From Modicisalibacter xianhensis (lineage in GTDB: Bacteria > Pseudomonadota > Gammaproteobacteria > Pseudomonadales > Halomonadaceae), in NCBI RefSeq assembly GCF_900113605.1, contig NZ_FOPY01000003.1, positions 62,001 through 126,000 of the forward strand: DNA of 64,000 bases, given 5' to 3'. The translations under genes were made by a program, and so were the position numbers. Below the pieces are notes generated by a model that saw only the letters and a list, made by a program, of their open reading frames with translations, was not told the DNA's origin and searched no databases. Every line of letters starts with the position of its first letter. Position 1 is the stretch's first letter. This document shows, one piece after another, positions 20,314 to 28,333 of the stretch.

Positions 20314-21404
20314 TACCCGTGACGAGACCTTACCTGCCCGATCGTGAGAAGCTCCAGTGTTACATCGACGGTATCTATGCCCGTCAATACCTGACCAATA
20401 ACGGTCCGTTGGTACAGGAGCTGACCCGTCGCCTCGAAAACTACCTGGGCGTCGAGAATCTCCTGCTGGTCAGCAATGGCACCCTGGCGTTGCAGATTGC
20501 CTACCGAGCATTAGGCATCTCGGGTCAGGCGCATGGGGAGCGCGTCGAAGCCATTACCACACCCTTCAGTTTCGCGGCCACGGCCAGCTCGCTCAAGTGG
20601 GAGGGGGTCGAGCCGGTGTTCGGCGATATCGATCCCGACACATGGTGCCTGGATCCAGCTTCCATCGAGCCCGCCCTGACGACCTGTACGCGGGCCATCG
20701 TGCCGGTTCATGTCTTCGGCAACGCTTGTGAAGTCGAAGCCATTGAAGCGATTGCCCGCCGGCACCGGTTAAAGGTGATCTATGACGGTGCCCATGCCTT
20801 CGGCGTGACGTACCGGGATCGAAGCCTACTGGTTCATGGGGATGCCACGACGTTGAGTTTCCATGCCACCAAGCTGTTTCACACCGTGGAGGGCGGGGCC
20901 ATTATCTTCAAGCACAAGGAGGATCTCGAACGGGCAGCCCTGCTCATCAACTTCGGCATTTCGGGGCCCGACAAGATCGATACGCTGGGCATCAATGCCA
21001 AGATGAATGAATTCCAGGCCGCGATGGGGCTTTGCGTACTGGATGAAATCGAGGCCAATCTCAAGGAAAGGGAAGCCATCTGGCGGCTTTATGCCTACGC
21101 CCTGGGCAATCATTATCAAATGCAGCGACTCAATAGCCACTCTCGCTATAACTACGCCTACTTTCCTGTGGCCTGCCGCGATGAAAAGGAGCTGTTACGC
21201 GAAGTCGATCGTCTGGCTCGTGCCGAGATACAGGTACGGCGTTATTTCTACCCCTCCCTGGATCAGGTCCAGGCATTCTCCGACAGGAAAACGCACTCGA
21301 TATCGGACGATCTGGCACGGCGGGTCATGTGCCTGCCCGTGTACCAAGGATTGGATGCCGGCATCGTACTCCAGCAATTATCGAGCATCAGTGAGGTTGC
21401 CTAA
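20310..21404 (+). CDS. DegT/DnrJ/EryC1 sugar aminotransferase, VioA-like
   Basis: A PLP-dependent aminotransferase of 364 residues that probably converts dTDP-4-keto-6-deoxyglucose to a dTDP-4-amino-4,6-dideoxyhexose. The N-terminus ([28 protein letters not shown]), [28 protein letters not shown] and the PLP-lysine motif [16 protein letters not shown] resemble the VioA/FdtB group of dTDP-sugar aminotransferases rather than the longer WecE type. It is fused by ATGA overlap to rmlA and by TAATG to the ABC flippase gene. Whether the product is the 4-amino gluco or galacto isomer, or a 3-amino sugar, cannot be decided from sequence. No acetyltransferase partner follows. Confidence 0.85.
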   Translation: MIPVTRPYLPDREKLQCYIDGIYARQYLTNNGPLVQELTRRLENYLGVENLLLVSNGTLALQIAYRALGISGQAHGERVEAITTPFSFAATASSLKWEGVEPVFGDIDPDTWCLDPASIEPALTTCTRAIVPVHVFGNACEVEAIEAIARRHRLKVIYDGAHAFGVTYRDRSLLVHGDATTLSFHATKLFHTVEGGAIIFKHKEDLERAALLINFGISGPDKIDTLGINAKMNEFQAAMGLCVLDEIEANLKEREAIWRLYAYALGNHYQMQRLNSHSRYNYAYFPVACRDEKELLREVDRLARAEIQVRRYFYPSLDQVQAFSDRKTHSISDDLARRVMCLPVYQGLDAGIVLQQLSSISEVA

Positions 21405-23206
21405 TGTTTTACCACTTGAAAGAACTCTATTCCCTGCTGAGCAAGGAGCAGCGCAGGAAGTTTTTTCGCCTGCAACTTCTCGCCGTTATCATGGCGTTTG
21501 CTGAAATCGCCGGTGTCATCTCGATCGGCCCCTTCATGGCGCTTGTCGGCAACATGGACCAACTGGAAGGGCAAGGAATGCTGGCCGACGTGTATCGTGC
21601 CAGCGGCGTCGCGAGCCCTGAAATCTTCCTGATCTGGGTCGGTGGCGGTGTACTGGCCGTCCTGCTGCTGTCCGGCATGTTCTCGATGTATACCATCTGG
21701 CAGATGTCGATGTACGGGGCTCGCGTCGGGGCGGAGCTGAGCAGTCGCCTGTACAACTACTACATGCATCAGAATTGGCTGTTCCATGCCAGTGGCAACA
21801 GCAGCACCTTGACCAATCGCATCGCCGAAGAATGTCAGCGGGTGATGATGCACATCATCATTCCGTTGATGCACATGAATGCAAAGCTGACCCTGGCCAT
21901 ATTCATGACACTGGCGATTTTCGTCTACAACCCGATCGTGGCGCTAGCGGGCGCCGGTGTGTTCCTGGCCTCATACTTTCTGCTTTTCAAGACGGTCAGG
22001 CGTCGTTTGGTCAACAATGGAAAGATCATTTCCCGTTCGCAGACGATTCGTTTCAAGTTGATGGCAGAAGGATTTGGTGGCATCAAGGACGCCCTGTTGC
22101 TCAGGCGACAGGATGTTTTCACGAAACGCTTCAATGATGCCAGCGACAGATATGCCAATGCCTTGGGGGCCAACCAGGCATTGAGTCTGGCTCCTCGCTA
22201 TGCGATGGAAATCGTGGCATTCGGCTGTGTCATATTCCTCGTGCTTTATCTTCTGGCGAGCAGCGGCGGCAATGTCGTGAGCCTGCTGCCGGTCTTGTCC
22301 ATCTATGCCCTGGCGGGTTTCAAGATTCTGCCGGCCCTGCAACAGGTCTATAACAGCCTCTCGCAGATCCGTGGGCATATGTCCGCGTACGAATCGATTC
22401 GTGAAGAGCTGAAGGCTAGTGCACATAGCCCCGCCGTCAGTGTGGATTACTCCGCCAAGCAGAAAAAATTGACGCCGAGGCAGGACATTGTCCTCCAGGG
22501 TATCGGTTTCACTTATCCGGGCAAGGTGGATAAAGCCCTGGATGAGGTGGATCTGCGAATTCCCGTCAATCGCACTGTGGGGCTGGTAGGAGCGTCGGGC
22601 TCGGGCAAGTCCACGCTGGTGGATATCTTGCTGGGACTCATCGAGCCGGATCAAGGAGGTATTGTCGTCGATGGACAGCTCCTGACCAGAGACGCCTTGG
22701 GTGACTGGCAAAATGCATTGGGCTTCGTGCCGCAAAGCATTTTCCTGGCTGATGCCAGTATCAAGGAGAACATCGCTTTTGGCCTTCCCGAAGAAGCCAT
22801 CGATATGCAGCGTGTACACGACTGCGCCAAACAAGCGCATCTCGATGAGTTCCTCGACAAGCTTCCTGAAGGTCTGGACACCCGTGTTGGTGAGAGAGGG
22901 GTCCAACTGTCCGGTGGGCAGCGTCAGCGAATCGGTATTGCGCGTGCGCTCTACCATGACTCGGACGTGCTGGTACTAGACGAAGCAACCAGTGCACTGG
23001 ATGGCATTACCGAAAGCCATATCATGCAGGCGATCCAGAGTTTTTCTGGTCAGAAAACAATCGTCATGATCGCGCACCGACTGGCAACGGTAAAACAATG
23101 CGACCTGATCTACTTGATGAGGGATGGGAAAGTCGTGGATCAGGGGCGCTATGAAGAACTGGTCGTAAGAAATGAAATATTCAAGCGCATGGCGGAACAC
23201 GCCTAG
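21404..23206 (+). CDS. PglK-type ABC transporter, probable lipid-linked saccharide flippase
   Basis: A 600-residue half-transporter with six N-terminal membrane helices and a C-terminal ATPase. Walker A is GASGSGKST (about residue 397), the signature is LSGGQRQR (about 504) and Walker B is VLVLDEATSALD (about 522). The membrane half (FAEIAGVISIGPFMALVGN, GFGGIKDALLLRRQ, FKILPALQQVYNSLSQIR) resembles PglK-like proteins, which flip undecaprenyl-diphosphate-linked glycans. No Wzx is present, so this protein is the likely flippase of the cluster. Alternatives are an MsbA-like lipid exporter or a peptide exporter. It starts within the previous stop (TAATG) and ends at a strong terminator. Confidence 0.85.
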   Translation: MFYHLKELYSLLSKEQRRKFFRLQLLAVIMAFAEIAGVISIGPFMALVGNMDQLEGQGMLADVYRASGVASPEIFLIWVGGGVLAVLLLSGMFSMYTIWQMSMYGARVGAELSSRLYNYYMHQNWLFHASGNSSTLTNRIAEECQRVMMHIIIPLMHMNAKLTLAIFMTLAIFVYNPIVALAGAGVFLASYFLLFKTVRRRLVNNGKIISRSQTIRFKLMAEGFGGIKDALLLRRQDVFTKRFNDASDRYANALGANQALSLAPRYAMEIVAFGCVIFLVLYLLASSGGNVVSLLPVLSIYALAGFKILPALQQVYNSLSQIRGHMSAYESIREELKASAHSPAVSVDYSAKQKKLTPRQDIVLQGIGFTYPGKVDKALDEVDLRIPVNRTVGLVGASGSGKSTLVDILLGLIEPDQGGIVVDGQLLTRDALGDWQNALGFVPQSIFLADASIKENIAFGLPEEAIDMQRVHDCAKQAHLDEFLDKLPEGLDTRVGERGVQLSGGQRQRIGIARALYHDSDVLVLDEATSALDGITESHIMQAIQSFSGQKTIVMIAHRLATVKQCDLIYLMRDGKVVDQGRYEELVVRNEIFKRMAEHA

Positions 23207-23224
23207 CCTCACATGATAATAACT

Positions 23225-23256
23225 AAAAAAATGGCCGACTAGTCGGCCATTTTTTG
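23225..23256 (+). terminator. Strong intrinsic terminator after the ABC flippase gene
   Basis: A perfect inverted repeat, TGGCCGAC-TA-GTCGGCCA (23232-23249), is flanked by seven A residues and six T residues, the classic bidirectional intrinsic terminator form. It lies 25 bp after the flippase stop and about 60 bp before the first ATP-grasp gene, separating the GC-rich core operon from the AT-richer downstream unit. Confidence 0.9.
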
Positions 23257-23307
23257 AATGAGCGATTGTTTTGATTTTTAGCGACATGGAATTAACGCCA
23301 AGGGAAT

Positions 23308-24507
23308 ATGATGAAGAAGATTCTTTTCTTGGGGGCTTCAAGAATACAGCTCCCCCCAATCCAGTACGCAGTAGAGAATGGCTACTATGTGATAACCTGT
23401 GATTACTTGCCAGATAATCCTGGTCATCAACTGGCGAATGAGTATCACAATATATCTACAAGAGACAAAGACGCTGTGCTTCGCATGGCAAGGAAGGCCG
23501 GAATTGATGGCGTGGTAGCCTATGCTGCTGATTCGGCTGCGCCTACGGTAGCCTATGTTGCCGAAAAGTTAGGGTTGCCGGGAAATCCCTATGAGTCGGT
23601 AACCATCTTGACCCGAAAAGATCTTTTCAGGAACTTTTTAAAGGCTAACGGATTCAATGCTCCCCGCTCAAATTCCTTCGATAGCCTGGAAGAAGCAGAG
23701 GAGTGGTTAAGAATTATTGGCGCTCCTGCGTATGTCAAGCCCGTTGACTCATCGGCAAGTATCGGGAATACACTATTAACCTCCGCGAGTGATCTCCCCG
23801 CCGCGTTTGAACATGCCATGAAACACTCATCGGCACGTCGCGTGGTCGTTGAAGAAGTCATTGAGAAAGCCGGCTATCAAATTGATAGCGACGTTTTCAT
23901 GGAAAAGGGAGAGTTGAAGTATTGGCTGTGGGCCAACGCGCATTTCGATTACAAATGTAGTCCTCCCATTGAGATTGCCAATAGCTATCCTGCGACATTA
24001 AAAAAAGAAGTGGGTGAAAAGGCAAAAAGTGAGCTTGAAAAGATATTTCGGTTATTGAACTGCAGGACAGGGGCGTTTAACGTAGAATTTCTCGTGGATT
24101 CTAACGAAGAGATATGGTTCCTGGAAGTGGCACCTAGAAACGGAGGAAGCAGGATCCCTGAGCTGATAAAGTATGCAACCAATAACGACATGGTAAAGGC
24201 AATCGTCGATACTGCGGTCGGTCTGGATAGCCAACTGGTACATGTGGATTCACCAATAGGCTATTGGTCGAATTATACAATACATTCTCTTGAGGATGGT
24301 GTGTTAAAAGACATTTGGATGTCGAACAGGCTCAAGTCGAAGATAGTAGAAAAACAAATATGGTCGCAGCCTGGCGACTTTGTACGTAAGTCCAGGGGAG
24401 GGATTGATGACTTGGGGGAGATGATACTTAGATTCGATGATGCCAGCGAAATGGTAAGCATGCTTGATGATATGAATAAGGATATCAAGGTTAACGTTGA
24501 TATTTAA
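23308..24507 (+). CDS. ATP-grasp ligase 1 of a tandem paralogous pair
   Basis: A 399-residue ATP-grasp enzyme, expected to join a carboxylate (commonly an amino acid) to an amine through an acyl phosphate. The N-terminal domain starts KILFLGASRIQLPPI and contains GVVAYAADSAAP. The ATP-grasp core has AYVKPVDSSASIGNT (about residue 140), VVVEEVIEKAGYQ (about 180), GAFNVEFLVD (about 255) and the metal-binding WFLEVAPRNGG (about 270). AAGGGA precedes the ATG. Context (a dTDP-amino-sugar pathway just upstream) suggests it acylates a sugar amine on the EPS; substrate is not recognisable. GC content is lower than in the operon upstream. Confidence 0.85.
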   Translation: MMKKILFLGASRIQLPPIQYAVENGYYVITCDYLPDNPGHQLANEYHNISTRDKDAVLRMARKAGIDGVVAYAADSAAPTVAYVAEKLGLPGNPYESVTILTRKDLFRNFLKANGFNAPRSNSFDSLEEAEEWLRIIGAPAYVKPVDSSASIGNTLLTSASDLPAAFEHAMKHSSARRVVVEEVIEKAGYQIDSDVFMEKGELKYWLWANAHFDYKCSPPIEIANSYPATLKKEVGEKAKSELEKIFRLLNCRTGAFNVEFLVDSNEEIWFLEVAPRNGGSRIPELIKYATNNDMVKAIVDTAVGLDSQLVHVDSPIGYWSNYTIHSLEDGVLKDIWMSNRLKSKIVEKQIWSQPGDFVRKSRGGIDDLGEMILRFDDASEMVSMLDDMNKDIKVNVDI

Positions 24508-24572
24508 AGTGTTATCAGAATAAAGATTCTTCCCGGTCGTCAGGCCTGCCTGTTGTATAGCCAAGGAAAGAT

Positions 24573-25811
24573 ATGAAAACCATCCTCTTTTTGGGCGCTT
24601 CGTCTACCCAGGTACCCCCTATCGTTTATGCTGTAGAGCAAGGTTATCATATTCTAACTTGTGATAATCGTCCAAGTAATCCGGGGCATAGGCTTGCGCA
24701 TGAAAGCTATGATATATCAACGACAAACAAGGAAAAGGTTCTTGAGCTGGCTGCAAGCAGAAACATTGACGGCATCGTGGCTTATGCATCGGATCCTGCT
24801 GCGCCTACCGCAGCTTTTGTAGCAGAGCGGTTAGGGCTGCCGGGTAATCCTTACGAATCGGTGCTCACTCTATCCCAGAAAGACAGGTTTCGTGAGTTCT
24901 TGCAGAGAAATGATTTCAATACGCCGAGGTCCCGCTCATTCCAAGACCAGGCAGAAGCGCAAGAATGGCTGGAACAGCTTGATCTCCCTGTGTATGTGAA
25001 ACCCATCGATTCTTCAGGAGGAAAAGGGATAACTGTTCTAGAGGATAAGGATGGTTTCGCAGACGCCTTCGCTCATGCCATGAATTTTTCCCTTGAAAAA
25101 AAAGTTGTCGTTGAAGAAAAGATACGCGGCAAGGTCGGCTATCAGAACGACAGTGATGTATTCATGGTCAACGGAAAGCTCAGATTCTGGATATGGGGCG
25201 ACAGCCATTTCAATCATGCCTGTAGCCCGCCTTTTCAGGCGGCAAGCAGCTATCCCGGTTCTCTCGAAACAAGGTTGGAAAAAAAAGTATGTCAGGAACT
25301 TGAGCGTTTGCTTGGGCTCTTGAACTTCAGGTCTGGCGCTTTCAATGTGGAATTCCTGATCGATGCCAGTGATGAAATATGGTTCTTGGAAGTCGGGGCA
25401 AGAAATGGTGGGGGAGGCACGGTTGACGCTATCAAGTTTGCCTCTGGCGTCGATATGGCAAAATATACCGTCGATGCTGCCTTGGGGGGAGATTGCTCTT
25501 CGCTGAAAAACAGGAAAACATCGGGGTATTGGGCAGAATGTCTTGTTCACTCGCTGGTTTCGGGGGAATTGGAGAGCCTGGATTTCTCTGATGAGCTGGC
25601 GGGTAAAGTTTTCCAAAAGACCATTTGGACTAACCCGGGTGATTTGATCTACAAGGCGACTGGGTCAAATCATGCCTTGGGCATGATGATACTCAAGTTT
25701 GAAAGCCGGGAAGAAATGAATCGTATGCTTGATGATATATCTTCACATATCTTCGTGAAGGTTAGATCCGGTGTGATGATGGGGCAGGAAACTGCTGCTT
25801 TACCTGCTTAG
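24573..25811 (+). CDS. ATP-grasp ligase 2 of a tandem paralogous pair
   Basis: A 412-residue paralogue of the preceding gene along its full length, with the same N-terminal pattern (TILFLGASSTQVPPI, GIVAYASDPAAP) and an intact ATP-grasp core: VYVKPIDSSGGKGITVL (a more canonical glycine-rich loop than in the first copy), VVVEEKIRGKVGYQ, GAFNVEFLID and WFLEVGARNGGGG. A short tail after the core (VMMGQETAALPA) is extra. AAGGAAAG precedes the ATG and the gap from copy 1 is 65 bp. The two copies may act in sequence or on different amino acids. A peptide ligase or biotin-carboxylase-like role is the main alternative. Confidence 0.85.
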   Translation: MKTILFLGASSTQVPPIVYAVEQGYHILTCDNRPSNPGHRLAHESYDISTTNKEKVLELAASRNIDGIVAYASDPAAPTAAFVAERLGLPGNPYESVLTLSQKDRFREFLQRNDFNTPRSRSFQDQAEAQEWLEQLDLPVYVKPIDSSGGKGITVLEDKDGFADAFAHAMNFSLEKKVVVEEKIRGKVGYQNDSDVFMVNGKLRFWIWGDSHFNHACSPPFQAASSYPGSLETRLEKKVCQELERLLGLLNFRSGAFNVEFLIDASDEIWFLEVGARNGGGGTVDAIKFASGVDMAKYTVDAALGGDCSSLKNRKTSGYWAECLVHSLVSGELESLDFSDELAGKVFQKTIWTNPGDLIYKATGSNHALGMMILKFESREEMNRMLDDISSHIFVKVRSGVMMGQETAALPA

Positions 25812-25878
25812 TGGCTTGGTTTGTATTGCTTTTTATTCCAAGGGCTCTATCTGGTAGTGTGAATTTCAGGTGGGTAAA

Positions 25879-26847
25879 ATGAAGAGTGAAAATAATAACT
25901 TTGAGGTGATGGTTAGTGTGTGCTGTACTGCTTTCAATCACGCAAACTATATCGCAGATGCCTTGGAGGGTTTCATCAAGCAGAGCGTGGATTTTCCGAT
26001 TGAGATCCTCGTTCACGATGATGCATCTACCGACGGTACTCAGGAAGTAATCCTTGAGTACGAGAAGCGATACCCACATTTAATTAAAGCGATATGCCAA
26101 AAGAAAAACCAGCATTCGCAAGGACGTTACGCCTTTGCTCATATTCTCTATCCGATGGCTAGAGGAAAGTATATTGCCTTCTGCGATGGCGATGATTATT
26201 GGACAGACCCTTTGAAGTTGAAAAAGCAAGTCGAGTTCCTGGAAAATAATCCTGATTACGTGATCTGCGGGCATGATGCTTACGTAATCAACGAGTCCGG
26301 CATCGTTAGCACTTCAAAACTTCCCGATGTGCATAAGAGAGATGCTGTTTCCCGGCAGCTCCAAAAGAACCGCGACATCCTTACTTTATCTATATGTTTC
26401 AGGAATTTAAGAGTGCCGATTCCCGAAGAGTATAGTAATGTCATGAATGGTGATGCGTTTCTTTTCTCTTGGCTAGGCAATTTTGGCCATTACAAATATA
26501 TGGATGATATCAAGCCGGGGGCCTACCGGGTACATGCAGGGGGAATGTGGTCGTTGCTTGACATGAAGGAGAAAAAAGTCAATTCAATGGTCACTTATTA
26601 CTGGTTGGCACAATATTACAAAAGTATGGGTTCTCATGATATTGCCTTCTATCATCTGACTCAGGCGGTATACATAGCTGTCGATGAGCTGTGCATCTTG
26701 GGAATAAAAAGGGTTTTATTGCTGAATTGCGTTCTTTTTAAGGCAATGGCGCAAAAAAGCGTGCCGCGCTCATTTGCTTTTCTTCGCTCACTGAGAAACC
26801 GTTTGTTCTACAAGAACGATCTCATTAGCAAACACGAATACCATTAA
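25879..26847 (+). CDS. Family 2 glycosyltransferase
   Basis: A 322-residue GT-A enzyme with MVSVCCTAFNHANYIADALEGF, VHDDASTDGTQEVI and the acidic AFCDGDDYWTDPLKL motif near residue 97, which places it with the GT2 family of polysaccharide glycosyltransferases. The C-terminal region has an amphipathic segment (CILGIKRVLLLNCVLFK) that may tether it to the membrane. AGGTGGG precedes the ATG at 25879 by four bases; the GTG at 25870 is an alternative. It follows the second ATP-grasp gene and precedes the first zinc-ribbon gene by 13 bp. Codon use is AT-richer than in the main EPS operon. Donor unknown. Confidence 0.85.
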   Translation: MKSENNNFEVMVSVCCTAFNHANYIADALEGFIKQSVDFPIEILVHDDASTDGTQEVILEYEKRYPHLIKAICQKKNQHSQGRYAFAHILYPMARGKYIAFCDGDDYWTDPLKLKKQVEFLENNPDYVICGHDAYVINESGIVSTSKLPDVHKRDAVSRQLQKNRDILTLSICFRNLRVPIPEEYSNVMNGDAFLFSWLGNFGHYKYMDDIKPGAYRVHAGGMWSLLDMKEKKVNSMVTYYWLAQYYKSMGSHDIAFYHLTQAVYIAVDELCILGIKRVLLLNCVLFKAMAQKSVPRSFAFLRSLRNRLFYKNDLISKHEYH

Positions 26848-26860
26848 GCCGAGGTGGGTA

Positions 26861-27091
26861 ATGTACCGATGCCCTAACTGCAACAATTTTGGAGTCTATC
26901 CTGTCAAGCGAAGATGGTGGCAGCGCTTGCTCAACCTGCCGCACCGCTATTATTGCTATGACTGTGGTCGCGAATGTGCCCGTTCCATGGTTCAACGTAC
27001 CCGCGATGAAAGTGCTGCATCCTCTCAAGAGGAGAGTGCGGCTGATGAGGAGCGGATGGAGACCGTACAAGGGTCGTCTGGCTCCATGTAA
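26861..27091 (+). CDS. Small zinc-ribbon protein 1
   Basis: A 76-residue protein with CPNCNNFGVYPVKRRWWQ at the N-terminus and YYCYDCGREC about 20 residues later, giving two CxxC knuckles that probably bind one zinc. A basic, Trp-rich linker and a conserved LPHRY stretch separate them. The tail is rich in Ser and Glu. The ATG follows GAGGTGGG, and only 13 bp separate it from the upstream glycosyltransferase, so it is probably co-transcribed. It is a clear paralogue of the protein at 27328. No function is known to me. Confidence 0.75.
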   Translation: MYRCPNCNNFGVYPVKRRWWQRLLNLPHRYYCYDCGRECARSMVQRTRDESAASSQEESAADEERMETVQGSSGSM

Positions 27092-27327
27092 CAGCATGAT
27101 AAATCTAATCCTGCTGTATTAGATAATTCGTATAGAAAAAATTCCTTAGGTTGCTACGATAAGCCATCCGAAGCGTACTGGCTTCTGAGCTACTGTCTGC
27201 CGAAGACTAATTTTACTTAGCTTTTGCCGCGTGATAATGTTACTTTTCGTAACGAGTCAGGCAATACGCCACGGACAAGGCGGGTGAGTGCAGTGAGTGC
27301 ATCGGGGCCTATGGTAAGGGAGTCACC

Positions 27328-27522
27328 ATGTTGAAATGCCCAGCTTGTGAAAGTTTCGGCGTATATGCAGTGAAGCGCCACTGGTGGCAGCGGCTAGCCA
27401 ACCTGCCGCATCGCTATGAGTGTCATGATTGTGGTCGGTTTTCTTCAAAGGCCGAACTCATCGAGGAGAGGGGATTCTTGCCACACCCCACGTCGTTATC
27501 GGGAGGCCCGCGGAAGGCCTGA
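27328..27522 (+). CDS. Small zinc-ribbon protein 2
   Basis: A 64-residue paralogue of the preceding mini-protein: CPACESFGVYAVKRHWWQ, then LPHRYECHDCG. Both CxxC pairs, the WWQRL motif and NLPHRY are kept, while the C-terminal tail is unrelated. AAGGGAG precedes the ATG. It is separated from copy 1 by 236 bp that hold no gene, so it may have its own promoter, and a terminator follows at 27661. Conservation of the cysteine pairs between copies argues that it is a real protein. Confidence 0.75.
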   Translation: MLKCPACESFGVYAVKRHWWQRLANLPHRYECHDCGRFSSKAELIEERGFLPHPTSLSGGPRKA

Positions 27523-27660
27523 TTGCCAAGAGACGCCTCTTCTTGTCTTGGAGCTTTGCCTTTGCTGTAAAGATGATATGTATGCGCCATTCGGCGATTT
27601 ATCGCTAGCATTTGCGCGTCAAGAATTTGACCCCTTGGGTCATCAGGTTGTCATTCCTTG

Positions 27661-27683
27661 CCCGGCGCTTGCCGGGTTTTTTT
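27661..27683 (+). terminator. Intrinsic terminator
   Basis: CCCGGC-GCTT-GCCGGG (27661-27676) followed by seven T residues on the + strand. It closes the + strand transcription unit that includes the zinc-ribbon genes and sits just beyond the 3' end of the small minus-strand gene at 27687-27851. Confidence 0.9.
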
Positions 27684-27686
27684 CGT

Positions 27687-27851
27687 TCAGGCCTTGATCT
27701 TCTTGAGCCTGCATTGGCCTAGTGCCACTTGCTTGCGGCGGCTTTTCGCCTCGGTATTGCGGTCCTGCCTCTCGCTGGCCCCACGCACAAAGGCGAATAC
27801 GCAAAGCACGGCGATCAGATAGCAGACGATAGCCAGTATCCAGTAGTTCAT
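27687..27851 (-). CDS. Small membrane protein, 54 aa
   Basis: A short minus-strand gene whose ATG (27849-27851) follows GGAGGGA at ideal spacing. The product has one N-terminal transmembrane helix (YWILAIVCYLIAVLCVFAFV) followed by a strongly basic tail (RGASERQDRNTEAKSRRKQ, then KKIKA). This topology, a short periplasmic N-terminus or signal anchor with a basic cytoplasmic tail, is common among bacterial small membrane proteins. It stands alone between convergent and divergent neighbours. Function unknown. Confidence 0.65.
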   Translation of the reverse strand: MNYWILAIVCYLIAVLCVFAFVRGASERQDRNTEAKSRRKQVALGQCRLKKIKA

Positions 27852-28333
27852 GCTTCCCTCCGTTTTCAGTGTTACCTACCTCCATCGGCTGCCTGGAGAA
27901 AAACTTGAATGTCCCGTGTTTTCCGAGCGGCTGTCTGGCTGGAGGCATTCTATCCTGAGCCCGACCTGTCCCCGCAGTAATTTCGTACTCAGCCTAGATG
28001 CTTAGGAAAGTCATTTCACTTCATAAGGTTACGATAAGCCCCTTTGAGGTTGAAAATGCGTTTAGGTTTGTTTCTAATGTCTTTAGCGTAGTCAGTTGGT
28101 AATAAAAAGTAATTTTGTCTACGCTGAGCGTTACAAAAACACTTGTCCTCTAGGGAAGGGAGAATGAGATGCGTCAGGGAACGACGGGTAGAGAAAATTA
28201 CACACCCTATGGGCCGCTTGATCGAGCGACCGCCCTATCCTCCGTAGCCGTGCCTCAGCAGTGAGCTGAGCGCTATCTGATACCTGTCTATTCAAGCCGA
28301 TCGGTGTCGTTACCGGCCGGCAGCGGAGGAGTC
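27852..28333. other. Non-coding region upstream of the two-partner secretion operon
   Basis: About 480 bp separating the small minus-strand gene from tpsB. The middle (28000-28140) is AT-rich and probably contains the tpsBA promoter. A 31-codon frame starting at an ATG near 28170 with a GGGAAGGGAG-like upstream stretch is visible, but nothing else supports it. I could not assign operators. Confidence 0.5.

Noticed and set aside
27643-27948. 101-codon minus-strand frame overlapping the 54-residue membrane protein
   Set aside because: Pro/Gly/Gln/Arg-rich shadow composition and it runs through a transcription terminator; the shorter frame with a good ribosome-binding site is preferred.
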